From assembly GCF_014174215.1 (NCBI RefSeq), contig NZ_JABEQL010000004.1, forward strand, positions 163,320 to 227,319: DNA of 64,000 nt. The letters run 5' to 3'. The stretch comes from Gluconacetobacter tumulicola (lineage in GTDB: Bacteria; Pseudomonadota; Alphaproteobacteria; Acetobacterales; Acetobacteraceae). Both the position numbers and the translations under genes were made by a program. Positions 27,333-36,234 of the stretch are shown piece by piece. The notes beneath the pieces were generated by a model that made no database searches, was not told the DNA's origin, and saw only the letters and a program-made list of their open reading frames with translations. The stretch's first letter is position 1, and every line of letters begins with the position of its first letter.

Positions 27333-28600
27333 TGGCAGGCGGGCGGGGACGCACGGGTAAGGCGAGCCGGTCCGCCGGGCGGATCGCCGGGTGGTGCGTG
27401 CTGGCTATCCTGCTGTCCGCGCCCTGCGGCGCCGGTACCGTGCGGGCGGCAGGCGGGCTGTCGCCTGCTGCCCTGCTGGGCCGACAATTATTCTTCGATT
27501 CCGGACTGTCGGCCTCCGGCCGGCAATCCTGTGCCAGTTGCCATGATCCGGCTAATCATTATGCACCCGCCAATGCCCGGCGGGTGCAGATGGGGGGCGC
27601 GGCCCTGGATCGGGCCGGAATCCGGGCCGTCCCGACCCTGACATACAGGGATGAAAATCCGGATTTCTCGGTGTCTTTGGAGAATCCGGATGAATCGGCC
27701 AGTGGTCCCGGTGGCGGCTATGATTGGGACGGTCGCATGCCATCGGTGGCGGCGCAGTCGGCCAGCCCGCTGACTACCCCTTTCGAAATGGCGAACCCCG
27801 ACCTCGCGTCGGTCCGCGCGCGCGTGCGGCGCAATCCGGACTATGTGCAAACATTTACCAAATTATTCGGCGCGGACATATTCGCCACGCCCGATCGCCT
27901 GGTCCAGGCGATGGGGACGGCGCTGGCGGCTTTCCAGCATGAGGATACGTCCTTTCACCCCTATAGCAGCAAATATGATTTCTATACGCGCGGCCAGGCG
28001 ACACTGAGCGCGCAGGAACAGCGGGGCATGGCGCTGTTCAACGATGCCGACCGTGCGAACTGTGCATCATGTCACACGGCCGGCCAGGGGCCGGGACGCG
28101 ACGGCGCGACATCGGTGGGTCAGTTCACCGATTTCTTCTTCAAGGATATCGGTGTTCCCGCCAATCCGGATAACGCACCGGCCGGCCACAGGGGCTACGA
28201 CATGGGGCTGTGCGGCCCGCTACGCGCCGACCTGACCCTGGCGCGCGACCCGGCCAATCGGGCGTATTGCGGGCTGTTCATGACGCCGACTTTGCGAAAC
28301 GTTGCCAGCCGGCATGTCTTCTTCCATAACGGGGCGCTGAAAAGCCTGCGCGACGTCGTCGAATTCTATGTCACCCGTGATACCGACCCCGATCGATGGT
28401 ATGGACGGCAGGATGCGGCGCTGCCCTATGACGGGCTGCCGCCCGATCTGCGCGGAAACGTGGACCGAGCGGACATGCCTTTCGCCGCCCAGACACGCGG
28501 TGGCAGGCCGATTCTTTCGGAACGCGAGGTCGATGACCTGGTGGCCTTTTTGAAAACCCTGACCGACGGCTATCGGATTCCGTCGGTCCAAGCGAAATGA
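27332..28600 (+). CDS. Di-haem cytochrome c peroxidase (CcpA/MauG family)
   Basis: 422 residues from ATG 27332, overlapping the phosphoesterase stop. An N-terminal signal/anchor (WCVLAILLSAPCGAG) leads to two haem c sites: CASCHD at about 67 and CASCHT at about 244. Between them lies the interdomain segment GYDWDGRMPSVAAQ typical of this family, and the second domain has the axial-ligand stretch MTPTLRNVASRHVFFHNG. Such proteins reduce peroxide or, like MauG, carry out long-range oxidation of a partner. Together with the following cytochrome b561 it could take electrons from the quinone pool. Confidence 0.92.
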   Translation: MAGGRGRTGKASRSAGRIAGWCVLAILLSAPCGAGTVRAAGGLSPAALLGRQLFFDSGLSASGRQSCASCHDPANHYAPANARRVQMGGAALDRAGIRAVPTLTYRDENPDFSVSLENPDESASGPGGGYDWDGRMPSVAAQSASPLTTPFEMANPDLASVRARVRRNPDYVQTFTKLFGADIFATPDRLVQAMGTALAAFQHEDTSFHPYSSKYDFYTRGQATLSAQEQRGMALFNDADRANCASCHTAGQGPGRDGATSVGQFTDFFFKDIGVPANPDNAPAGHRGYDMGLCGPLRADLTLARDPANRAYCGLFMTPTLRNVASRHVFFHNGALKSLRDVVEFYVTRDTDPDRWYGRQDAALPYDGLPPDLRGNVDRADMPFAAQTRGGRPILSEREVDDLVAFLKTLTDGYRIPSVQAK

Positions 28601-29139
28601 TCACGATGCAGAATCCTCCCTCTCTTTCCTACGATCCTGTGACGCGCCGGCTGCACTGGATCACCGCCGCCATCGTGATCCTGCAATTCGCCATGGGCGA
28701 AAGCTGGGGCTGGTTCGGGCCGGTCTGGAAAGCGACGGCCCGCAATATTCATACCAGTGTCGGGGTGGCGTTCGCGCTGCTTCTTCTGGTGCGTCTGTAT
28801 TGGCGCTGGACACGCCGGACCGGTATGCCGCCCCTGCCTGGCCGGCTGGTGCCGGGGGTTCATGCGCTGTTATACGGCCTGCTGATTGCCGAAGTGATCG
28901 ATGGTGTCGCCTGGCGATTGACGGGCACCCATCCGCTTTACGTCTTTGGCGCCAACATAAGCTGCGGCGCCTGCCGGCTGGATCGGTCCTGGCATAATGC
29001 CCTGGCCTGGCTGCATCATTATGGTGCGTGGGCCATCATCGTGCTGGCATGCGGCCATGCCGGCGCCGCCCTGTGGCATCATCTGGTGAGGCGCGACGAT
29101 ACGCTGGGGCGGATGCTGCCGCGTCTCCGCCCCCGGTGA
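28597..29139 (+). CDS. Cytochrome b561 family membrane protein
   Basis: 180 residues, four membrane helices with His pairs suited to two b haems: RRLHWITAA near 20, NIHTSVG near 52, VHALLYGLL near 90, and a His-rich fourth helix (HNALAWLHHYGAWAIIVLACGHAGAALWHH). Family members pass electrons from quinol to periplasmic acceptors. The start overlaps the peroxidase stop by 4 bases (ATGA), so the two are translationally coupled and probably form one redox chain. Confidence 0.92.
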   Translation: MITMQNPPSLSYDPVTRRLHWITAAIVILQFAMGESWGWFGPVWKATARNIHTSVGVAFALLLLVRLYWRWTRRTGMPPLPGRLVPGVHALLYGLLIAEVIDGVAWRLTGTHPLYVFGANISCGACRLDRSWHNALAWLHHYGAWAIIVLACGHAGAALWHHLVRRDDTLGRMLPRLRPR

Positions 29140-29149
29140 CGGGTGCCGA

Positions 29150-29581
29150 TCATTTCCTGTCGGACAGGCTGTCCAGATAGGCCACGATATCTGCCCGGTC
29201 CCGATCATCCGTGATGCCGTCAAACGCCATGCGTGTGCCCGGCGCGAAGGCGGCCGGGTTTTTCAGCCAGGCGGAGAGCGTGCCGACGGTCCAGACTTGC
29301 GATTTGTGCGCGAGCAGGGCAGGCGAAAAATTGAAATCGGCCATGGAGGCGACCGGGCGGCCTTGTATGGCATAAAGGTTCGGTCCGATCATTGCCGCGC
29401 CGCCGCGATCGAAATTATGGCATTCGGAACACATGCCGTCCGCCAGGTCGCGGCCGCGCGCACGATCGCCATGTTGCACCAGGGTGGCGAATGGTGTCTC
29501 CGCGGCGCCGCACATGTTGATCACGGGGAGTCCGCCCGTCAGGGTCGACAGGGTCAGGAACAGGAACATTCTTTTCGACAT
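29150..29581 (-). CDS. Small exported c-type cytochrome
   Basis: 143 residues, signal peptide MSKRMFLFLTLSTLTGGLPVINMCGAAE. One haem c site, CSECH at about 51-55, and a plausible Met axial ligand in FAPGTRMAF. Class I fold, similar in plan to mitochondrial/cyt c2 type (GPNLYAIQGRPVA, TLSAWLKNPAAF, DIVAYLDSL). It is convergent with cytochrome b561 with only 10 bases between stops, so it is regulated separately but probably serves as an electron partner of the same system. Confidence 0.9.
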   Translation of the reverse strand: MSKRMFLFLTLSTLTGGLPVINMCGAAETPFATLVQHGDRARGRDLADGMCSECHNFDRGGAAMIGPNLYAIQGRPVASMADFNFSPALLAHKSQVWTVGTLSAWLKNPAAFAPGTRMAFDGITDDRDRADIVAYLDSLSDRK

Positions 29582-29963
29582 TGCGCGTCAGCCTTTCGAT
29601 TTTGTATCGGAAGTGTAAATGGGCGCATCGGGCATCGCGAGAACATGGTTTCGGATACAAGCGATATTCAAAAAACATTCACGAAATATGGTCGTTGGAC
29701 GATCCTCCGTTTTGGATGGTTCCTCTGGAAGGTGTCGTCGTGATAATGTCTTTATTGGAGATTGAAAATTCTCATATTCGAATCAATTTCGGGATTTCAG
29801 ATTATAATTTTGCATAGATTGTTTTCTATAAAGCAAATTTAATAATTATTGTATCTTGTCGATGGTAATGCATGCACGCCGTCCGGCGGCTGGTGTGGGC
29901 CATACGCCTGTCCCTGTCGTCGATACGGCCATATTTCCGTATTCAAAAAAAGGTCTTCGTCTG
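29582..29963. other. Low-GC intergenic region
   Basis: 382 bases between divergent cytochrome c and the exported protein gene at 29964. The section 29700-29870 is strikingly AT-rich compared with its surroundings. A perfect TATAAT lies at 29803-29808, but no matching -35 was found at 16-18 bases. No gene recognised. Confidence 0.45.
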
Positions 29964-30443
29964 ATGAAATCAGCATACATCGCGTTTGCGTTCACGTGCC
30001 TCGCGGCCGGTGCGGCCATGGCGGATACGAAAGCGCCGGTGCATTACGATCCGGTCCATGCCCCGACTGCGCAGACGCTGGTGCAGCAGATCGCCATGCG
30101 GCATGACGACATGGTGCTTCTGGGCGTGCATGCGACGGTGCCGGGCAGCAAGAACAATGTCATCATCGCCTGCAACGATCAGGCGCGGATCGGCAAGCCG
30201 TCCAGCAAGGGCGACCTGGCACTGATCGGCAAGCCCAAGATCATGGTGGCGCGCCTGCCGCAGAAGAATGTCTATGAAGTTGCCATGACGTTGAACGATG
30301 CCCAGGGACGGACCGTCGGTATGATGGTCGACCAGATGCGGCTGAATGCGGTGCCCGATGAGGTCGAGGCCCTGAGGCGCGCGCTTGAGGTCCGTTCGGA
30401 ACTGGAGAAGAACATTCCCAGCGAAGGCGCGCTGTTCGAGTAA
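29964..30443 (+). CDS. Small exported protein of unknown function
   Basis: 159 residues from ATG 29964, which opens a signal peptide MKSAYIAFAFTCLAAGAAMA. The mature protein (LVQQIAMRHDDMVLLGVHATVPGS ... NVIIACNDQARIGKPSSKGDLALIGKPK) has no enzyme motif I recognise, and one cysteine. The pattern of strand and helix resembles small ligand-binding exported proteins in acetic acid bacteria, but this is only an impression. A stem-loop terminator follows at 30456-30488. Confidence 0.65.
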   Translation: MKSAYIAFAFTCLAAGAAMADTKAPVHYDPVHAPTAQTLVQQIAMRHDDMVLLGVHATVPGSKNNVIIACNDQARIGKPSSKGDLALIGKPKIMVARLPQKNVYEVAMTLNDAQGRTVGMMVDQMRLNAVPDEVEALRRALEVRSELEKNIPSEGALFE

Positions 30444-30455
30444 AGGCGGAGCCAG

Positions 30456-30488
30456 GGGGGAGACGGCCGGGTTCCGATCGTCTCCCCC
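30456..30488. terminator. Bidirectional hairpin between convergent genes
   Basis: GGGGGAGACG (30456-30465) pairs perfectly with CGTCTCCCCC (30479-30488) around a 13-base loop. It separates the convergent genes ending at 30443 and 30497. Confidence 0.65.
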
Positions 30489-30496
30489 GAAGGGAT

Positions 30497-31309
30497 TCAG
30501 CCGCCGGCGATCAGATCCGCGATCATGACGGCCTTTTCCGTGCGGATATGGCCTTTGCCGGCTGCCCTGGCGGCCCAGTCGGGGTTCGCGTTCAAGGCCT
30601 TGCGGGTGGCGGCGATGACGTCATTGCGTCGGTCCAGCCCGTTATCGCCGTGATAGGCCAGCACCAGCATCGACATCCAGTTCCGGCCGGCGCCATAGCG
30701 GGCGACGTAGAGCTGGTAGGCATTCAGGGCACCGGCGGCGATCCACCCGTCGGTCTGCGGAAAGACATAGGAGCGGGCATAGGCGACGTAATCCTTCGTC
30801 GGCACGAAATAATCGTAGGGAACCACCATGTAGACCGGGTCCGGGCCATCATCGGCAGAGCCGCCCTTGCCGACCGGATCGGAGGGGGTGCTTTCCACTG
30901 CCGTTACGTTCGCCAGGTCTGTCGCGGCCAGCCCGGCCGGTGTTTCCGCATCGACCGCCCGCCAGGAGGCCGCCTGCGCACTGGTGCGGAAATCGAGAAT
31001 CAACAGCGCGTCCCAGCTATTCGCATCGGCAAGGCGGCTGAACAGGATGCGATAATGCGTCAATCTGCCCTGGGCCTGCAATGTATGCAGGCGGGGTGCC
31101 AGTTGGGCGCGCAGCGTGCGCAGCAGGGCTGGCCGTCCGGCTGGCGTGCTGCGATAGGAAACGATCAGAGACGATTGTGTGGGCCGGGCGGCGGCGTCGC
31201 TGTCGGCTGCGGCCGCGTCATGCATGGCCGCCATGGTTATCGCGAGCAGGGCCGCCGCTATTCGGGCGCCCCAGGTCGTTCTGGTCTGGATGGGTGTGCG
31301 GTCGATCAT
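30497..31309 (-). CDS. Exported protein with internal duplication
   Basis: 270 residues. ATG 31309 is chosen for its strong ribosome site (AAGGA, seven bases away) and the signal peptide that follows (RIAAALLAITMAAMHDAAA). Two halves share a pattern: a strand, then GxLxxYRxxxxR ... W ... LLxLxF (GRLTHYRILFSRLADANSWDALLILDF in the first, GALNAYQLYVARYGAGRNWMSMLVLAY in the second), suggesting two ferredoxin-like (alpha-beta dimeric barrel type) domains arisen by duplication. No catalytic motif. Function unknown; position is at the end of the TonB/cytochrome cluster. Confidence 0.7.
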   Translation of the reverse strand: MIDRTPIQTRTTWGARIAAALLAITMAAMHDAAAADSDAAARPTQSSLIVSYRSTPAGRPALLRTLRAQLAPRLHTLQAQGRLTHYRILFSRLADANSWDALLILDFRTSAQAASWRAVDAETPAGLAATDLANVTAVESTPSDPVGKGGSADDGPDPVYMVVPYDYFVPTKDYVAYARSYVFPQTDGWIAAGALNAYQLYVARYGAGRNWMSMLVLAYHGDNGLDRRNDVIAATRKALNANPDWAARAAGKGHIRTEKAVMIADLIAGG

Positions 31310-31508
31310 GCAAGCGTCCTTCATTTCGCTCATGTCCTGTGACGTGCGTGAACAGGCCATGAAAATGGAAAGCCATGAATTAAATAGTTTGTATGCTTCT
31401 ATCGGTTTTTCATGATGCCTCGGAAAGCCGGGGCGACGGGCGGCCTGCCAGATGGCGACTCGGGGGGCGATCGGCTATCATGACGACGAATGGCCAGGGA
31501 GGAGCATC

Positions 31509-31904
31509 ATGCAGCGCGGTGACGGGCTGATCCCGCTGGAACTGGTGGATGACGCGATGTTTGCCGACCTGCCCGGCGATGGCGCGACACTGGTGCTGCG
31601 CGTGGGAGGCGCGGGCGATGATGGCGGCAAGGGCGGTCAGTGGCTGGGCATCGTCGCCATGCCGGCGCCCACGCCCTTCGGTCATGGCGCGAATTGTGTC
31701 TGCTGCACGCCGGACGGGGCGATCGCCGCCATGCTGGCCGATCTGTTTCGTGCCCGCGTCACCGGCCAGCGCCCGTGGTTCGACCGCGTGATGGTGGTGG
31801 TGCCCGCGGCCCTGCGCGAGGGGACGCGGCAGGCGCTGGAGGAAAATCGCGTGGTCGTGGCGCGTTATCGCTCCGTCCGGCATTCCATCGACGCGGGGCA
31901 TTAA
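31509..31904 (+). CDS. CobW-like remnant without GTPase domain
   Basis: 131 residues from ATG 31509, preceded by AGGGAGGAGC. The stretch NCVCCTPDGAIAAMLADLF, then GQRPWFDRV and ARYRSV, follows the order found in CobW/COG0523 metallochaperones (metal-binding CxCC, then DLF, FDRV, and a YRLD segment). The Walker A, the NEFG and the switch regions expected before the CxCC are absent; the 60 residues there do not match the family. It is therefore a shortened homolog or a reworked remnant. A metal-binding CxCC role could remain. 59 bases separate it from the ABC transporter. Confidence 0.5.
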   Translation: MQRGDGLIPLELVDDAMFADLPGDGATLVLRVGGAGDDGGKGGQWLGIVAMPAPTPFGHGANCVCCTPDGAIAAMLADLFRARVTGQRPWFDRVMVVVPAALREGTRQALEENRVVVARYRSVRHSIDAGH

Positions 31905-31963
31905 CCGTCCATTCGTCTTTCGGGCCCTAGGATCGTGCCATCGGGACCAGCGAAGGACGATCC

Positions 31964-34201
31964 GTGGCGCAGCCAGATCAGGGAACAGATCAGGAGACAG
32001 GGGCGCGGCCGACGCCGACGATGATCCGCCTGTATGCGGCGGTCGCGGCGGCGCGCTTCCATGGTCTGTCGATGGATGTACGCGATTTCATCGCCGAACC
32101 CGGCGAGGTCACGCCCTCGCCGGCGTCGTTGGCGCGCTGGCTGAACGACCAAGGCGCGGTGGCGCGCGGCATGCGCCTGCGCTGGCGCGACCTGGTGCGG
32201 CTGCGCAGCGTGCCGCCCATGGTGCTGATGTTCCGTGACGGCTCGGCGGGGCTGATGGTGGCGGGCGACCCGGACCGGGGCGTCGTGTGGCTGCGCGACC
32301 CGCTGGGCGATGAAGGCACGCCCCCCGTGCCGCTGGACGAACTGCGCCTGGCGCAGGTCTGGACGGGCGACGTGCTGCTGGTCAAGCGTCGCCGCGACCA
32401 GAGCGAGGCCGATGCGCCGATCGACGCCGCGTGGCTGGGCCGCATGGTGCTGCGCGAGAAGCGGATGATGCGCGACATCCTGCTGGCCTCGATGGTGCTG
32501 AGCGTGCTGGCGATCTTCCCGCCGCTGATCGTCATGCAGGTGATCGACAAGGTGGTGAGCTATCATTCCTTCGCCACCCTGATCTCGGTTTCGGCGATCC
32601 TGGGCGTGATGAGCTTCTACGAGATCCTGCTGACCTATGCGCGGCGGGAACTGGCGCTGGTGGTGACGACGCGGCTGGATACCAGGATCTCGCTGCTGGT
32701 GTTCGACCGGCTGCTGTCCCTGCCGCTGGAATTCTTCGAGCGCGAGCAGGCCGGGCAGGTGATCGGCCGGGTATCCGCCATCTACAGGGTGCGCGATTTC
32801 ATGACCGGCAAGCTGATGAACACGGTGCTGGACCTGTTCACGCTGGTCGTCGTGCTGCCGTTCCTGTTCTATTTCAGCCCGCCCATGGCCTGGATGACCA
32901 TTTGCGCCGCCGGGATGATCGGCCTGGTGGTGTTCGGTTTCATGCGCCCGGTCGGGCAACTGGTCGGGCGCAAGATGGCCGCCGACATGGGGCGCGGCGC
33001 CGTATTGTATGAAACGGTGGCCGGAATCCGCACCGTCAAGACGCTGGCGCTGGAACAGACGCGGCGCCAGTTGTGGGACGAACGCTCGGCCGAGGCCGCC
33101 TTGTGGGGGCTGGCGGCGGGGCGCATGGGCAACATGGCCGCGACCGTGGCCCAGCCGTTCGAGCTTTTCATCAGTCGCGGCGTCCTGCTGGTGGGGGCGT
33201 GGCTGATCCTGACGCATCGCGGCGACATGGGCGCCGGGGCGCTGATGGCCTTCATGATGCTGGGCGGCCGCGTCGCGTCGCCGCTGGTGGGACTGGCGCG
33301 GCTGCTGGACGATTTCAGCGAGGTGCGCACCGCGCTGGCCGAGGCCGGCCATGTGCTGAACCAGCCGACCGAGCGCCAGGCCCTGACGACCGGCCTGCGC
33401 CCGGCCATCCGGGGCGCCCTGTCGTTCCAGGAGGTTTATTTCTCCTATCCCGGCGCCACCACGCGCGCCCTGTCGGGTGTCAGCTTCGAGATTCCGGCGG
33501 GCAGCACGCTGGGGCTGGTGGGGCGCAGCGGGTCGGGCAAATCCACCATCACCCGCCTGCTCCAGGGCGTCAGCCGGTCCTATACCGGCTATCTGCGGCT
33601 GGACGGGGTGGACCTGCGCGAGATCAACCTGATGCATCTTCGCCGCTCGCTCGGCGTGGTGCTGCAGGACAATTTCCTGTTCCGGGGCACCGTGCGCGAC
33701 AACATCACCGCCGGGCGGCCGGGCCTGACGCTGGATGACGTGATCCGGGCCGCCCGGCTGGCGGGGGCCGAGGAATTCATCGAGCGCATGCCCGCCGGGT
33801 ATGAAACCTGGATCGAGGAAGGATCGACCAACATCTCGGGCGGCCAGCGGCAGCGGCTGGCCATTGCCCGCGCGCTGATCTGCGACCCGAAACTGCTGAT
33901 CCTGGACGAGGCGACCTCGGCCCTGGACCCGGAGAGCGAGGCCGTGGTCAACGCCAACCTGCAACGTATCGCGCGCGGGCGCACCATGGTCATCGTCTCG
34001 CACCGCCTGTCCTCGCTGGTCGATTGCGATCGGATCTGCGTCATGGACCGTGGGCAGGTGGTCGACATCGCCCCGCATGCGGTCCTGCTGGAACGCTGCG
34101 CGATCTATCGCGCGCTGTGGCTGCAACAGAACCGGCATGAATCGGGCGCGCACGCGCACGCCCATCCGGCGGCGATGCTGGCCGAGGGGGACGCGCCATG
34201 A
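31964..34201 (+). CDS. Type I secretion ABC transporter (HlyB/PrtD type)
   Basis: 745 residues starting at GTG 31964 with AAGGA upstream. Residues about 20-145 form a C39-like domain that lacks the catalytic Cys, as in HlyB-type exporters that do not cleave a leader. A six-helix membrane domain (about 170-435) follows. The nucleotide-binding domain has Walker A GRSGSGKST (about 520), signature NISGGQRQRLAIARAL, Walker B LLILDEATSAL and H-loop SHRLSS. It exports unfolded proteins through an HlyD/TolC channel. The stop overlaps hlyD by 4 bases (ATGA). The substrate gene was not found in this window. Confidence 0.92.
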   Translation: MAQPDQGTDQETGARPTPTMIRLYAAVAAARFHGLSMDVRDFIAEPGEVTPSPASLARWLNDQGAVARGMRLRWRDLVRLRSVPPMVLMFRDGSAGLMVAGDPDRGVVWLRDPLGDEGTPPVPLDELRLAQVWTGDVLLVKRRRDQSEADAPIDAAWLGRMVLREKRMMRDILLASMVLSVLAIFPPLIVMQVIDKVVSYHSFATLISVSAILGVMSFYEILLTYARRELALVVTTRLDTRISLLVFDRLLSLPLEFFEREQAGQVIGRVSAIYRVRDFMTGKLMNTVLDLFTLVVVLPFLFYFSPPMAWMTICAAGMIGLVVFGFMRPVGQLVGRKMAADMGRGAVLYETVAGIRTVKTLALEQTRRQLWDERSAEAALWGLAAGRMGNMAATVAQPFELFISRGVLLVGAWLILTHRGDMGAGALMAFMMLGGRVASPLVGLARLLDDFSEVRTALAEAGHVLNQPTERQALTTGLRPAIRGALSFQEVYFSYPGATTRALSGVSFEIPAGSTLGLVGRSGSGKSTITRLLQGVSRSYTGYLRLDGVDLREINLMHLRRSLGVVLQDNFLFRGTVRDNITAGRPGLTLDDVIRAARLAGAEEFIERMPAGYETWIEEGSTNISGGQRQRLAIARALICDPKLLILDEATSALDPESEAVVNANLQRIARGRTMVIVSHRLSSLVDCDRICVMDRGQVVDIAPHAVLLERCAIYRALWLQQNRHESGAHAHAHPAAMLAEGDAP

Positions 34202-35634
34202 CCGCCACCCCCCTGGTGCCGCCCGATTCCGACGCGGTCGAAGCCTATGTTCTGCCCGAAACCACCGACCGCGACATGCCGCGCGCCCTGCTGGAATTCC
34301 ATTCGCCCAGCCTGGCGCTGATCGACCTGCCGCCCACCGCTTCGGCGCTCTATCTGGTCTGGATCATCTCGGCGCTCGCGATCATGGGGGTGATCGTGAT
34401 GTCGGTCTTCCCGCTCGACCAGGTGGTGACGGCACAGGGGCGGATGGTTTCCACCGAAGCGACGCTGGTGGTCCAGCCGCTGGAAACCGCGATCATCCGC
34501 ACCATCGACGTGCATGAGGGCGATTTCGTCCACAAGGGCCAGATCCTGGCGCGGCTGGACCCGACCGTGACCGGCGCCGATGTCGAGGATATGGGCCAGC
34601 AGGCCGATGCCTACGCCGCCCAGGTCGCGCGCCTGACGGCCGAGGCCGACGGGCGGGAATATGCGCCCAACCCCGGCGACCCGGCCGCGATGCAGGAAGC
34701 TGCGGCCTTCGCGCGGCGGCGGGCCGAACTGACCGCCCGGATCGAGAATTACGACAAGCAGATCGCCGGCGCCCGCAGCGACATGCAGGGCAATCTGGCC
34801 GATGCGGCGATGTATGGCGCCCGTGCCCGCGTGGCGGCCGACGTGCTGGCCATGCGCCAGCGCCTGCAACGCGACCAGGTGGGCAGCCGCCTGTCCACCC
34901 TTTCGGCGCAGAACGACCTGATGGAAGTCGAGCGCGCCCAGATCGCCGCCCATCAGGCCGCCGACAGCGCCCGCGCCAAGCTGGAGGCCGTGACGGCCGA
35001 ACGCGACGGTTTCGTCCAGAACTGGAAGGCCACGGTCTATGAGGATCTGGCCACCGCCCAGCACCATCTGGCCGATGCGCGCGACGAATCCCGCAAGGCC
35101 GGGCTGCGGCACAGCATGGTGGTGATGCGCGCCGACCGCGATGCCGTGGTGCTGGGCATCGCGGCCCTGTCCGTGGGGTCGGTGATGCAGTCGGGCACGC
35201 AGCTGATGACCCTGGTGCCGGTCGATAGCGGGCTGGAGGTCGAGGCGGCGATCCGGGGCTCCGATGTCGGCTTCATCCGGGCGGGGGACCACGTGCTGCT
35301 GAAATTCGCGACCTTCCCCTACACCCAATATGGCGGGGCCGAAGGCGTGGTGCGCGTCATCAGCGCGGATTCCTTCGCCCCCGGCGAGAGCGGGCGCGGC
35401 GCCCCGGGATCGCCGGCCCCGGCCCAGCCGGCCGATGCCGCCGGCGGGATGGACGCCTATTACCGTGCGCGGGTACGGGTCGATCGCTACACGCTGCATG
35501 GCGTGCCGCCCTTCTTCCACGCGCAGCCCGGCATGCCGGTCGAAGCCGATATCCATGTCGGCCGCCGTACCATCATGCAGTATCTGATGAATCATCTGGT
35601 GCCGGCCATGACCAATGGCATGCGCGAACCATAA
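34198..35634 (+). CDS. Type I secretion HlyD-family adaptor
   Basis: 478 residues. The N-terminal about 57 are cytoplasmic, with one membrane helix (SALYLVWIISALAIMGVIVM, about 50-75). A lipoyl-like half-domain (VVTAQGRMVS ... VHEGDFVHKGQILARLDPT) precedes long helical coiled coils (about 120-300), and the second lipoyl half and the beta domain follow. This is the periplasmic link between the ABC transporter and a TolC-type outer channel. No tolC homolog is present nearby. It is translationally coupled to the transporter gene. A block of degenerate repeats begins at its stop codon. Confidence 0.92.
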   Translation: MTATPLVPPDSDAVEAYVLPETTDRDMPRALLEFHSPSLALIDLPPTASALYLVWIISALAIMGVIVMSVFPLDQVVTAQGRMVSTEATLVVQPLETAIIRTIDVHEGDFVHKGQILARLDPTVTGADVEDMGQQADAYAAQVARLTAEADGREYAPNPGDPAAMQEAAAFARRRAELTARIENYDKQIAGARSDMQGNLADAAMYGARARVAADVLAMRQRLQRDQVGSRLSTLSAQNDLMEVERAQIAAHQAADSARAKLEAVTAERDGFVQNWKATVYEDLATAQHHLADARDESRKAGLRHSMVVMRADRDAVVLGIAALSVGSVMQSGTQLMTLVPVDSGLEVEAAIRGSDVGFIRAGDHVLLKFATFPYTQYGGAEGVVRVISADSFAPGESGRGAPGSPAPAQPADAAGGMDAYYRARVRVDRYTLHGVPPFFHAQPGMPVEADIHVGRRTIMQYLMNHLVPAMTNGMREP

Positions 35635-36200
35635 AACCTGTCCTGCAAGCCATTCTGCCGGCGATCCGACGCGCATTTCCTGTGCTTCGGTGCTCACGGC
35701 CCATAAGGCCGCTCCGCTCCGATGCTCGGAAATACACGCCGGGCGTGCCGCTGCGCGGCACTCCCGCTCGGCACAACGGCTTGCAGAACGGGTTTTGCGT
35801 TTGGGCCCGCAAACGCGCGCTGGTGGCGATCCGACGCGCGTTTCCTGTGCTCCGGTGCTCACGGCCATCAAGGCCGCTCCGCTCCGGTGCTCGGAAACGC
35901 ACGCCGGACGCTGCACTCCGTGCAGCTCTCGCTCACCAGCCCACGTTTGCGGACCCAAACTCCGCAGTCCAACCCGATCAGGGGCGCGTTTCGGGCGTCC
36001 GGTGCTCACGGCCATCAAGGCCGCTCCGCGCCGAAGCTCGGAAACGCACGCCGGGCGCTGCACTCTGTGCAGCTCTCGCTCACCAGCCCACGTTTGCGGA
36101 CCCAAACTCCGTGGCCCAACCCGATCCGGGGCGCGCTTCGGGCGTCGGGTGTTCGTGGCGGATAAGGCTGCTCCGCTCGGATCTTCCGAAACACTTATTG
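35632..36200. repeat. Block of degenerate palindromic repeats (three full units and part of a fourth)
   Basis: About 570 bases of repeated non-coding DNA between hlyD and the Sel1 gene. Each unit of about 145-165 bases has the core cggtgctcacggcc followed by aaggccgctccgc and gctcggaaacgcacgccgg; full units start near 35658, 35826 and 35975, and a diverged one near 36115. Units 2 and 3 are close copies, including a small hairpin (CTGCA/TGCAG). Unit 1 differs: it is flanked by a 31-base inverted repeat (35632-35662 against about 35772-35802, roughly 26 matches) and holds the hairpins GTGCCGC/GCGGCAC and GCGTTTG/CAAACGC. One minus-strand frame stays open across the block but is not a believable gene. 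A related fragment lies at 46835-46905. Confidence 0.75.
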
Positions 36201-36234
36201 TCTGTTCTGGCGATTGTCTGATCCGGGGGGGGGC

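Noticed and set aside
34105..36105. Long minus-strand open frame (666 codons)
   Set aside because: It crosses hlyD in antisense and the repeat block; the repeated amino-acid blocks come from the DNA repeats, with no signal of a real protein.
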